NCBI GenBank assembly: GCA_027704905.1 | Contig: JANIIK010000687.1 | Coordinates: 1 to 64,000 of the forward strand | Origin: Muraenolepis orangiensis | Taxonomy: Eukaryota; Chordata; Actinopteri; Gadiformes; Muraenolepididae | DNA length: 64,000 nucleotides | Direction of reading: 5' to 3' | Part shown: one piece after another, positions 24,001-34,726 of the stretch | Layout: each line of letters opens with the position of its first letter | Position numbering within the stretch: position 1 is the stretch's first letter | Position numbers and translations under genes: made by a program | The notes under the pieces: generated by a model | What the model was told of the DNA's origin: nothing | The model's input: only the letters and a program-made list of their open reading frames with translations | The model's database searches: none

Positions 24001-27000
24001 GGTGGGTGGGGTGCTGGTGGTGCGGGTGGCGTGGGTGGGTGGGGTGCTGGTGGTGCGGGTGGCGTGGGTGGGTGGGGTGCTGGTGGTGCGGGTGGCGTGG
24101 GTGGGTGGGGTGCTGGTGGTGCGGGTGGCGTGGGTGGGTGGGGTGCTGGTGGTGCGGGTGGCGTGGGTGGGTGGGGTGCTGGTGGTGAGGGTGGAGTGGG
24201 TGGGTGGGGTGATGGTGGTGCGGGTGGCGTGGGTGGGTGGGGTGCTGGTGGTGGGTGGGTGGGTGGGGTGATGGTGGTGAGGGTGGAGTGGGTGGGTGGG
24301 GTGCTGGTGGTGGGGTGGCGTGGGTGGGTGGGGTGATGGTGGTGCGGGTGGCGTGGGTGGGTGGGGTGCTGGTGGTGCGGGTGGCGTGGGTGGGTGGGGT
24401 GCTGGTGGTGCGGGTGGCGTGGGTGGGTGGGGTGCTGGTGGTGCGGGTGGCGTGGGTGGGTGGGGTGATGGTGGTGCGGGTGGCGTGGGTGGGTGGGGTG
24501 CTGGTGGTGCGGGTGGCGTGGGTGGGTGGGGTGCTGGTGGTGCGGGTGGCGTGGGTGGGTGGGGTGATGGTGGTGCGGGTGGCGTGGGTGGGTGGGGTGC
24601 TGGTGGTGCGGGTGGCGTGGGTGGGTGGGGTGCTGGTGGTGCGGGTGGCGTGGTGGTGGGGTGCTGGTGGTGAGGGTGGCGTGGGTGGGTGGGGTGCTGG
24701 TGGTGCGGTGGCGTGGGTGGGTGGGGTGCTGGTGGTGCGGGTGGCGTGGGTGGGTGGGGTGCTGGTGGTGCGGGTGGCGTGGGTGGGTGGGGTGCTGGTG
24801 GTGCGGGTGGCGTGGGTGGGTGGGGTGCTGGTGGTGCGGGTGGAGTGGGTGGGTGGGGTGCTGGTGGTGAGGGTGGCGTGGGTGGGTGGGGTGCTGGTGG
24901 TGCGGGTGGCGTGGGTGGGTGGGGTGCTGGTGGTGCGGGTGGAGTGGGTGGGTGGGGTGCTGGTGGTGAGGGTGGCGTGGGTGGGTGGGGTGCTGGTGGT
25001 GCGGGTGGCGTGGGTGGGTGGGGTGCTGGTGGTGCGGGTGGCGTGGGTGGGTGGGGTGCTGGTGGTGCGGGTGGCGTGGGTGGGTGGGGTGATGGTGGTG
25101 CGGGTGGAGTGGGTGGGTGGGGTGCTGGTGGTGAGGGTGGCGTGGGTGGGTGGGGTGCTGGTGGTGCGGGTGGCGTGGGTGGGTGGGGTGCTGGTGGTGC
25201 GGGTGGCGTGGGTGGGTGGGGTGCTGGTGGTGCGGGTGGCGTGGGTGGGTGGGGTGCTGGTGGTGCGGGTGGAGTGGGTGGGTGGGGTGCTGGTGGTGCG
25301 GGTGGCGTGGGTGGGTGGGGTGCTGGTGGTGCGGGTGGCGTGGGTGGGTGGGGTGCTGGTGGTGCGGGTGGCGTGGGTGGGTGGGGTGCTGGTGGTGCGG
25401 GTGGGTGGGTGGGTGGTGCTGGTGGCGTGGTGGGTGGGGTGTGGTGGTGCGGGTGGCGTGGGTGGGTGGGGTGATGGTGGTGCGGGTGGAGTGGGTGGGT
25501 GGGGTGCTGGTGGTGCGGGTGGGTGGGTGGGGTGCTGGTGGTGCGGGTGGCGTGGGTGGGTGGGGTGCTGGTGGTGCGGGTGGCGTGGGTGGGTGGGGTG
25601 ATGGTGGTGCGGGTGGCGTGGGTGGGTGGGGTGATGGTGGTGCGGGTGGAGTGGGTGGGTGGGGTGCTGGTGGTGCGGGTGGCGTGGGTGGGTGGGGTGC
25701 TGGTGGTGCGGGTGGCGTGGGTGGGTGGGGTGCTGGTGGTGCGGGTGGAGTGGGTGGGTGGGGTGCTGGTGGTGCGGGTGGAGTGGGTGGGTGGGGTGCT
25801 GGTGGTGCGGGTGGCGTGGGTGGGTGGGGTGCTGGTGGTGCGGGTGGAGTGGGTGGGTGGGGTGATGGTGGTGCGGGTGGCGTGGGTGGGTGGGGTGCTG
25901 GTGGTGAGGGTGGCGTGGGTGGGTGGGGTGCTGGTGGTGAGGGTGGCGTGGGTGGGTGGGGTGCTGGTGGTGCGGGTGGCGTGGGTGGGTGGGGTGCTGG
26001 TGGTGCGGGTGGCGTGGGTGGGTGGGGTGCTGGTGGTGCGGGTGGCGTGGGTGGGTGGGGTGCTGGTGGTGCGGGTGGCGTGGGTGGGTGGGGTGATGGT
26101 GGTGCGGGTGGAGTGGGTGGGTGGGGTGATGGTGGTGCGGGTGGCGTGGGTGGGTGGGGTGCTGGTGGTGCGGGTGGCGTGGGTGGGTGGGGTGCTGGTG
26201 GTGCGGGTGGCGTGGGTGGGTGGGGTGCTGGTGGTGCGGGTGGAGTGGGTGGGTGGGGTGCTGGTGGTGCGGGGGGTGGGTGGGTGGGGTGATGGTGGTG
26301 CGGGTGGCGTGGGTGGGTGGGGTGGTGGTGGGGTGGCGTGGGTGGGTGGGGTGCTGGTGGTGCGGGTGGCGTGGGTGGGTGGGGTGCTGGTGGTGCGGGT
26401 GGCGTGGGTGGGTGGGGTGCTGGTGGTGAGGGTGGCGTGGGTGGGTGGGGTGCTGGTGGTGCGGGTGGCGTGGGTGGGTGGGGTGCTGGTGGTGCGGGTG
26501 GCGTGGGTGGGTGGGGTGCTGGTGGTGCGGGTGGCGTGGGTGGGTGGGGTGCTGGTGGTGCGGGTGGCGTGGGTGGGTGGGGTGCTGGTGGTGCGGGTGG
26601 CGTGGGTGGGTGGGGTGCTGGTGGTGCGGGTGGCGTGGGTGGGTGGGGTGCTGGTGGTGCGGGTGGCGTGGGTGGGTGGGGTGCTGGTGGTGCGGGTGGC
26701 GTGGGTGGGTGGGGTGCTGGTGGTGCGGGTGGCGTGGGTGGGTGGGGTGCTGGTGGTGCGGGTGGCGTGGGTGGGTGGGGTGATGGTGGTGCGGGTGGAG
26801 TGGGTGGGTGGGGTGCTGGTGGTGCGGGTGGCGTGGGTGGGTGGGGTGCTGGTGGTGCGGGTGGCGTGGGTGGGTGGGGTGATGGTGGTGCGGGTGGAGT
26901 GGGTGGGTGGGGTGCTGGTGGTGCGGGTGGCGTGGGTGGGTGGGGTGCTGGTGGTGAGGGTGGCGTGGGTGGGTGGGGTGCTGGTGGTGCGGGTGGCGTG

Positions 27001-30000
27001 GGTGGGTGGGGTGATGGTGGTGAGGGTGGAGTGGGTGGGTGGGGTGCTGGTGGTGAGGGTGGCGTGGGTGGGTGGGGTGATGGTGGTGAGGGTGGCGTGG
27101 GTGGGTGGGGTGCTGGTGGTGCGGGTGGAGTGGGTGGGTGGGGTGCTGGTGGTGAGGGTGGCGTGGGTGGGTGGGGTGCTGGTGGTGCGGGTGGAGTGGG
27201 TGGGTGGGGTGGTGGTGCGGGTGGAGTGGGTGGGTGGGGTGATGGTGGTGCGGGTGGCGTGGGTGGGTGGGGTGCTGGTGGTGCGGGTGGCGTGGGTGGG
27301 TGGGGTGATGGTGGTGCGGGTGGAGTGGGTGGGTGGGGTGCTGGTGGTGCGGGTGGAGTGGGTGGGTGGGGTGCTGGTGGTGCGGGTGGCGTGGGTGGGT
27401 GGGGTGCTGGTGGTGCGGGTGGCGTGGGTGGGTGGGGTGCTGGTGGTGCGGGTGGCGTGGGTGGGTGGGGTGCTGGTGGTGCGGGTGGCGTGGGTGGGTG
27501 GGGTGCTGGTGGTGCGGGTGGCGTGGGTGGGTGGGGTGCTGGTGGTGCGGGTGGCGTGGGTGGGTGGGGTGATGGTGGTGCGGGTGGCGTGGGTGGGTGG
27601 GGTGCTGGTGGTGCGGTGGCGTGGGTGGGTGGGGTGCTGGTGGTGCGGGTGGCGTGGGTGGGTGGGGTGATGGTGGTGAGGGTGGCGTGGGTGGGTGGGG
27701 TGCTGGTGGTGCGGGTGGCGTGGGTGGGTGGGGTGCTGGTGGTGCGGGTGGAGTGGGTGGGTGGGGTGCTGGTGGTGAGGGTGGCGTGGGTGGGTGGGGT
27801 GATGGTGGTGCGGGTGGAGTGGGTGGGTGGGGTGATGGTGGTGAGGTGGCGTGGGTGGGTGGGGTGATGGTGGTGCGGGTGGCGTGGGTGGGTGGGGTGC
27901 TGGTGGTGCGGGTGGCGTGGGTGGGTGGGGTGCTGGTGGTGAGGGTGGAGTGGGTGGGTGGGGTGATGGTGGTGCGGTGGCGTGGGTGGGTGGGGTGATG
28001 GTGGTGCGGGTGGAGTGGGTGGGTGGGGTGCTGGTGGTGCGGGTGGAGTGGGTGGGTGGGGTGCTGGTGGTGCGGGTGGAGTGGGTGGGTGGGGTGCTGG
28101 TGGTGCGGGTGGAGTGGGTGGGTGGGGTGATGGTGGTGAGGGTGGCGTGGGTGGGTGGGTGATGGTGGTGAGGTGGTGGTGGGTGGGGTGTGGTGGTGCG
28201 GGTGGCGTGGGTGGGTGGGGTGCTGGTGGTGAGGGTGGAGTGGGTGGGTGGGGTGCGGGTGGAGTGGGTGGGTGGGGTGATGGTGGTGAGGGTGGCGTGG
28301 GTGGGTGGGGTGATGGTGGTGAGGGTGGAGTGGGTGGGTGGGGTGATGGTGGTGAGGGTGGAGTGGGTGGGTGGGGTGATGGTGGTGAGGGTGGCGTGGG
28401 TGGGTGGGGTGATGGTGGTGAGGGTGGCGTGGGTGGGTGGGGTGATGGTGGTGAGGTGGAGTGGGTGGGTGGGGTGATGGTGGTGCGGGTGGAGTGGGTG
28501 GGTGGGGTGCTGGTGGTGCGGGTGGCGTGGGTGGGTGGGGTGATGGTGGTGAGGGTGGCGTGGGTGGGTGGGGTGATGGTGGTGAGGGTGGAGTGGGTGG
28601 GTGGGGTGATGGTGGTGAGGGTGGAGTGGGTGGGTGGGGTGATGGTGGTGAGGGTGGAGTGGGTGGGTGGGGTGATGGTGGTGAGGGTGGAGTGGGTGGG
28701 TGGGGTGATGGTGGTGAGGGTGGAGTGGGTGGGTGGGGTGATGGTGGTGAGGGTGGAGTGGGTGGGTGGGGTGATGGTGGTGAGGGTGGAGTGGGTGGGT
28801 GGGGTGATGGTGGTGAGGGTGGAGTGGGTGGGTGGGGTGATGGTGGTGAGGGTGGAGTGGGTGGGTGGGGTGATGGTGGTGAGGGTGGAGTGGGTGGGTG
28901 GGGTGATGGTGGAGTGGGTGGGTGGGGTGATGGTGGTGAGGGTGGAGTGGGTGGGTGGGGTGATGGTGGTGAGGGTGGAGTGGGTGGGTGGGGTGATGGT
29001 GGTGGGTGGGTGGGTGGGGTGATGGTGGTGAGGGTGGAGTGGGTGGGTGGGGTGATGGTGGTGAGGGTGGAGTGGGTGGGTGGGGTGCTGGTGGTGAGGG
29101 TGGAGTGGGTGGGTGGGGTGCTGGTGGTGAGGGTGGAGTGGGTGGGTGGGGTGATGGTGGTGAGGGTGGAGTGGGTGGGTGGGGTGATGGTGGTGAGGGT
29201 GGAGTGGGTGGGTGGGGTGATGGTGGTGAGGGTGGAGTGGGTGGGTGGGGTGATGGTGGTGAGGGTGGAGTGGGTGGGTGGGGTGATGGTGGTGAGGGTG
29301 GAGTGGGTGGGTGGGGTGATGGTGGTGAGGGTGGAGTGGGTGGGTGGGGTGATGGTGGTGAGGGTGGAGTGGGTGGGTGGGGTGATGGTGGTGCGGGTGG
29401 AGTGGGTGGGTGGGGTGATGGTGGTGAGGGTGGAGTGGGTGGGTGGGGTGATGGTGGTGAGGGTGGAGTGGGTGGGTGGGGTGATGGTGGTGAGGGTGGA
29501 GTGGGTGGGTGGGGTGATGGTGGTGAGGGTGGAGTGGGTGGGTGGGGTGATGGTGGTGAGGGTGGAGTGGGTGGGTGGGGTGATGGTGGTGAGGGTGGAG
29601 TGGGTGGGTGGGGTGATGGTGGTGAGGGTGGAGTGGGTGGGTGGGGTGATGGTGGTGAGTGGGTGGGTGGGGTGATGGTGGTGAGGTGGAGTGGGTGGGT
29701 GGGGTGATGGTGGTGAGGGTGGAGTGGGTGGGTGGGGTGATGGTGGTGAGGGTGGAGTGGGTGGGTGGGGTGATGGTGGTGAGGGTGGAGTGGGTGGGTG
29801 GGGTGATGGTGGTGAGGGTGGAGTGGGTGGGTGGGGTGATGGTGGTGAGGGTGGAGTGGGTGGGTGGGGTGATGGTGGTGAGGGTGGAGTGGGTGGGTGG
29901 GGTGATGGTGGTGAGGGTGGAGTGGGTGGGTGGGGTGATGGTGGTGAGGGTGGAGTGGGTGGGTGGGGTGATGGTGGTGAGGGTGGAGTGGGTGGGTGGG

Positions 30001-32238
30001 GTGATGGTGGTGAGGGTGGAGTGGGTGGGTGGGGTGATGGTGGTGAGGGTGGCGTGGGTGGGTGGGGTGATGGTGGTGAGGGTGGAGTGGGTGGGTGGGG
30101 TGATGGTGGTGAGGGTGGAGTGGGTGGGTGGGGTGATGGTGGTGAGGGTGGGTGGGTGGGTGGGGTGGAGTGGTGGTGGGTGATGGTGGGTGGGTGGGTG
30201 GGGTGATGGTGGTGAGGGTGGAGTGGGTGGGTGGGGTGATGGTGGTGAGGGTGGAGTGGGTGGGTGGGGTGATGGTGGTGAGGGTGGGTGGGTGGGGTGA
30301 TGGTGGTGAGGGTGGAGTGGGTGGGTGGGGTGATGGTGGTGAGGGTGGAGTGGGTGGGTGGGGTGATGGTGGTGAGGGTGGGTGGGTGGGGTGATGGTGG
30401 TGAGGGTGGAGTGGGTGGGTGGGGTGATGGTGGTGAGGGTGGAGTGGGTGGTGGGGTGATGGTGGTGAGGTGGAGTGGGTGGGTGGGGTGATGGTGGTGA
30501 GGGTGGAGTGGGTGGGTGGGGTGATGGTGGTGAGGGTGGAGTGGGTGGGTGGGGTGATGGTGGTGAGGGTGGAGTGGGTGGGTGGGGTGATGGTGGTGAG
30601 GGTGGAGTGGGTGGGTGGGGTGATGGTGGTGAGGTGGAGTGGGTGGGTGGGGTGATGGTGGTGAGGGTGGAGTGGGTGGGTGGGGTGATGGTGGTGAGGT
30701 GGGTGGGTGGGTGGGGTGATGGTGGTGAGGGTGGCGTGGGTGGGTGGGGTGATGGTGGTGAGGGTGGAGTGGGTGGGTGGGGTGATGGTGGTGAGGGTGG
30801 AGTGGGTGGGTGGGGTGATGGTGGTGAGGGTGGAGTGGGTGGGTGGGGTGATGGTGGTGAGGGTGGAGTGGGTGGGTGGGGTGATGGTGGTGAGGGTGGA
30901 GTGGGTGGGTGGGGTGATGGTGGTGAGGGTGGAGTGGGTGGGTGGGGTGATGGTGGTGAGGGTGGAGTGGGTGGGTGGGGTGATGGTGGTGAGGGTGGAG
31001 TGGTGGGTGGGGTGATGGTGGTGAGGGTGGAGTGGGTGGGTGGGGTGATGGTGGTGAGGGTGGAGTGGGTGGGTGGGGTGATGGTGGTGAGGGTGGAGTG
31101 GGTGGGTGGGGTGATGGTGGTGAGGGTGGAGTGGGTGGGTGGGGTGATGGTGGTGAGGGTGGGTGGGTGGGTGGGGTGATGGGTGGGTGGGTGGGTGGGG
31201 TGATGGTGGTGAGGGTGGAGTGGGTGGGTGGGGTGATGGTGGTGAGGGTGGAGTGGGTGGGTGGGGTGATGGTGGTGAGGGTGGAGTGGGTGGGTGGGGT
31301 GCTGGTGGTGCGGGTGGAGTGGGTGGGTGGGGTGATGGTGGTGAGGGTGGAGTGGGTGGGTGGGGTGATGGTGGTGAGGGTGGAGTGGGTGGGTGGGGTG
31401 ATGGTGGTGAGGGTGGAGTGGGTGGGTGGGGTGATGGTGGTGGGTGGAGTGGGTGGGTGGGTGTGGTGGTGGGGTGGGTGGGTGGGTGTGGTGGTGGGGT
31501 GGAGTGGGTGGGTGGGGTGATGGTGGTGAGGGTGGAGTGGGTGGGTGGGGTGATGGTGGTGAGGGTGGAGTGGGTGGGTGGGGTGATGGTGGTGAGGTGG
31601 AGTGGGTGGGTGGGGTGATGGTGGTGAGGGTGGAGTGGGTGGGTGGGGTGATGGTGGTGAGGGTGGAGTGGGTGGGTGGGGTGATGGTGGTGAGGGTGGA
31701 GTGGGTGGGTGGGGTGATGGTGGTGAGGGTGGAGTGGGTGGGTGGGGTGATGGTGGTGAGGGTGGAGTGGGTGGGTGGGGTGATGGTGGTGAGGGTGGAG
31801 TGGGTGGGGTGATGGTGGTGATGGTGGAGTGGGTGGGTGGGGTGGTGGTGAGGGTGGAGTGGGTGGGTGGGGTGATGGTGGTGAGGGTGGAGTGGGTGGG
31901 TGGGGTGATGGTGGTGAGGGTGGAGTGGGTGGGTGGGGTGATGGTGGTGAGGGTGGAGTGGGTGGGTGGGGTGATGGTGGTGAGGGTGGAGTGGGTGGGT
32001 GGGGTGATGGTGGTGAGGGTGGAGTGGGTGGGTGGGGTGATGGTGGTGAGGGTGGAGTGGGTGGGTGGGGTGATGGTGGTGAGGGTGGGTGGGTGGTGGT
32101 GGTGATGGTGGTGATGGTGGAGTGGGTGGGTGGGGTGATGGTGGTGAGGGTGGAGTGGGTGGGGTGATGGTGGTGAGGGTGGAGTGGGTGGGTGGGGTGA
32201 TGGTGGTGAGGGTGGAGTGGGTGGGTGGGGTGATGGTG
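1..32238. repeat. Giant 33-bp G/T-rich minisatellite array
   Basis: A single tandem array fills the first half of the window and runs off the left edge. The unit is 33 bp: a core GTGGGTGGGTGGGG, then a TG[C/A]TGGTGGTG stretch, then [C/A]GGGTGG and [C/A]. About 970 units fit. Three positions vary between C and A. Most units left of about 12 kb carry C at all three, 13-28 kb is a mosaic, and 28.3-32.2 kb is nearly all A. Scattered units are shortened or fused, for example near 950-965, 7900-7940, 10065-10080, 12400-12430 and 31440-31500. The plus strand is almost free of C and A. Because 33 is a multiple of 3 and the unit rarely holds stop triplets, very long open frames occur in several frames at once, which is a composition effect. 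I see no sign of a real gene inside. Confidence 0.97.
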
Positions 32239-32522
32239 TTGGAGGAGAGCTAAAGTTGATTTGAGTAAAGAGTAACATGACACTTGTGTGCGTGCTTCAC
32301 GTTCTAGTCTCATGACGTCAGAGCCTTCTTGAGTTCCTATTGGTCCTTGTCCTTCCTTAGCGTCTTGTCGACAGGCTTCCTGGTCGTCAGATGCTGGAGT
32401 GTGAGTCTCGTCTGTTGATTCTCTCATTACATTACATTACATTATATAACATTACATTACAGTCATTTAGCAGACGCTTGTATCCTAAGTGACTTCCATC
32501 TCTTTCTTCTAGATCCATCGAT
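32239..32522 (+). promoter_or_regulatory. Candidate SXY-like promoter region of MHC class I locus 1
   Basis: This is the unique sequence between the end of the minisatellite and the first MHC exon. A perfect palindromic CRE/X2-like TGACGTCA lies at 32313-32320 and an inverted CCAAT (Y-box-like CTATTGG) at 32337-32343, about 16 bp apart. MHC class I promoters are known to carry an X1-X2-Y module with this order and similar spacing, bound by RFX, CREB/ATF and NF-Y. I see no clear X1 box and no TATA box. From about 32425 the sequence changes to a fish repeat (ACATT repeats, then CAGTCATTTAGCAGACGC at 32461-32478). The pyrimidine run ending in AG at 32510 could be a splice acceptor, so an upstream untranslated exon is possible. 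Confidence 0.5.
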
Positions 32523-32577
32523 ATGACGGCGCTAAGAGGGATACTGCTGTTGCTTTGTTGTCTCGGTGTGTCCTCAG
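32523..32577 (+). pseudogene. Locus 1 exon 1, signal peptide
   Basis: ATG followed by MTALRGILLLLCCLGVSS, a short hydrophobic signal sequence, ending on one base of a split codon before a GTAAC donor. It is identical in sequence to exon 1 of locus 2 at 51939-51993. Confidence 0.85.
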
Positions 32578-32916
32578 GTAACACCGCTTACAACTCACTT
32601 TGGATTGATTTAAAACACACTTGAACCCATGTTGGTTTAGTGTCCGTCAATAGACGCTGTTTTAGTGGGTTAATTCATCCACAACACCATTCATCATTTA
32701 CTTCCAATACTTAAACACATATCAGATTATTTATGGTGGCTTCGAACTGTCAAACCGAAACTAAACTGGCCGTTCGATGACGACGTTAATAAAAGTACAA
32801 TCTACAGTTTGGAGTGAATACAATGTCTACTTTTAGTTAACCTTTAATCCGAGGTGTTATGGACACTCGGAGATATCTTATTATTAACTTTTTAACCGTT
32901 CTTGTTGAATCCTTAA

Positions 32917-32923
<7 letters not shown>

Positions 32924-32950
<27 letters not shown>
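32924..32950. repeat. (AC)n in locus 1 intron 1
   Basis: A short dinucleotide run of about 14 units. The equivalent position in locus 2 has about 60 units. Confidence 0.9.
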
Positions 32951-33278
32951 CAACCACACACCTTTGATAATAGGCTACTAAATACAACGAAGTCTAAAGT
33001 CTATTGTGTTCACGTTCTCAACAGAAGACAGATTTAATCTCACTTTAATTTCCTGAATAAATTAGAACATTCCAGAATGTTACAAAGAATGTGAAAATAG
33101 AAGTAATGTAATTCATTCAAATCGATATGCTTCGAATTATACATTTTGTAATGTAGTTATTTCATAAATAATAGTTTATTCTCTCAATGTCAGCATGAAT
33201 GGTTAAAAGTGTTTTAAAGCTACAGTAAGATGTTTCCATGTCAATGAGAGGAGGTCTGTCTGTCTGTCTGTTCTACAG

Positions 33279-33541
33279 AGATCCACTCTCTGAAGTATTT
33301 TGAAACAGCGTCGTCTGGACTCTCAAACTTCCCAGAGTTTGTGGCTGTTGGGATGGTGGATGAAGTTCAGATCTCTCACTATGACAGCAACAGCCAGAGA
33401 TAGAACCCAGACAGGTGTGGATGGAGCAGATCACCAGAGATGACCCAGACTACTGGGAGAGGAACACTGGAAGTCTTTAGGTAACCAGCAGACTCCAAAG
33501 TCACATTGAGACTCTGAAGAAGCGCTTTAACCAGACAGGAG
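33279..33541 (+). pseudogene. Locus 1 exon 2, alpha1 domain (broken)
   Basis: It starts after a TTCTACAG acceptor and ends at GGTAAGT. The first 40 codons read well (HSLKYF, NFPEFVAV, DEVQISHYDSNSQ). Then a 1-nt deletion relative to locus 2 creates TAG at 33401. Several further small indels lie between 33440 and 33520. Its length is 263 bp against 270 bp in locus 2. The closing NQTGG glycosylation motif is still recognisable in another frame. Confidence 0.85.
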
Positions 33542-33734
33542 GTAAGTTTATATCTAATGTCTTAACTCTCAACATGAAGATATCATTCTAATGTTATAAT
33601 AAATAAATACACACATGTGCATACACATGTATACAAATACACATATAATAATAGAATAAGTACATAAGTACACATGAACACAATACAAAACATGAATCTG
33701 AATCAGACTTCAGAATAGAGTATTCATGTAAGTA

Positions 33735-33880
33735 GTGTAGCAGTACTCAGTGTAGAAGTATTCAGTGTAGCAGTACTCAGTGTAGCAGTACTCAGTGTAG
33801 CAGTACTCAGTGTAGCAGTACTCCGTGTAGCAGTACTCAGTGTAGCAGTACTCGGTGTAGAAGTACTCAGTCTAAAAGTT
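33735..33880. repeat. 15-bp minisatellite in locus 1 intron 2
   Basis: About nine imperfect copies of GTGTAGCAGTACTCA. The same array occurs in intron 2 of locus 2, where it is longer and split in two. Confidence 0.85.
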
Positions 33881-33994
33881 GTTCATTCAACATGACTAAA
33901 CCGAACGAAACATGACCGAAACAGTTCACAGGAAAATAGTTCTCTTGGTTAACAGTTGAAGAGTCAACTAAAGTTCAGTGTCCCATGAGTTCAC

Positions 33995-34245
<251 letters not shown>

Positions 34246-34523
34246 GTTCCCACATATATCAGTGGATGTATGGTTGTGAGTGGGATGATGAGGATGGTGA
34301 TATTGGTGGTTATAACCAGCATGGTTATGATGGGGAGGACTTCATATCGTTTGACCTGGAGACCAAGACATGGATCGCTCCAAAACCACAGGCTGTCTCC
34401 ACCAAACAGAGATGGGATCAGAATAGAGCTTATAATGAACACTTAAGAACTACATCACCAAGGTGTGTGTTGATTGGCTGAAGAAGCACCTGGCCTATGG
34501 GAAGAGCACTCTGCAGAGAACAG
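34246..34523 (+). pseudogene. Locus 1 exon 3, alpha2 domain (frameshifted)
   Basis: It reads GCEWDDEDGD, GYDGEDFISFDLETKTW, WIAPKPQAV and STKQRWDQ in frame. A single-base loss near 34450 then shifts the frame to a TGA at 34479-34481. The exon is 278 bp, one short of a multiple of three. The first alpha2 cysteine (in GCEW) is present. The codon for the second is still visible in the shifted frame. The acceptor is preceded by more than 200 bp of CT repeat. Confidence 0.85.
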
Positions 34524-34555
34524 GTAGAGTCACATGACCAGGTGGGCGTCGACAG

Positions 34556-34558
<3 letters not shown>

Positions 34559-34644
<86 letters not shown>

Positions 34645-34726
34645 CTTCTCTCTCTCTCTCTCGATCTTCTCTCTCTCTCGATCTTCTCTTTATCCCTCTC
34701 TCTCGATCTTTTCTCTCTCTCTCCTA
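34559..34726. repeat. (CT)n tract at the 5' side of the L2-like LINE
   Basis: CT repeat with GATCTT interruptions, directly before the LINE 5' region. The same microsatellite is uninterrupted in locus 2 (58966-59143), suggesting the LINE inserted into it. Confidence 0.85.

Noticed and set aside
1..32238. CRISPR-like or CRISPR array interpretation of the regular repeat
   Set aside because: There are no unique spacers between units; it is a head-to-tail minisatellite in eukaryotic DNA.
1..32238. Telomeric or subtelomeric repeat
   Set aside because: The unit is not TTAGGG-like, and the window alone gives no evidence of chromosome-end position.
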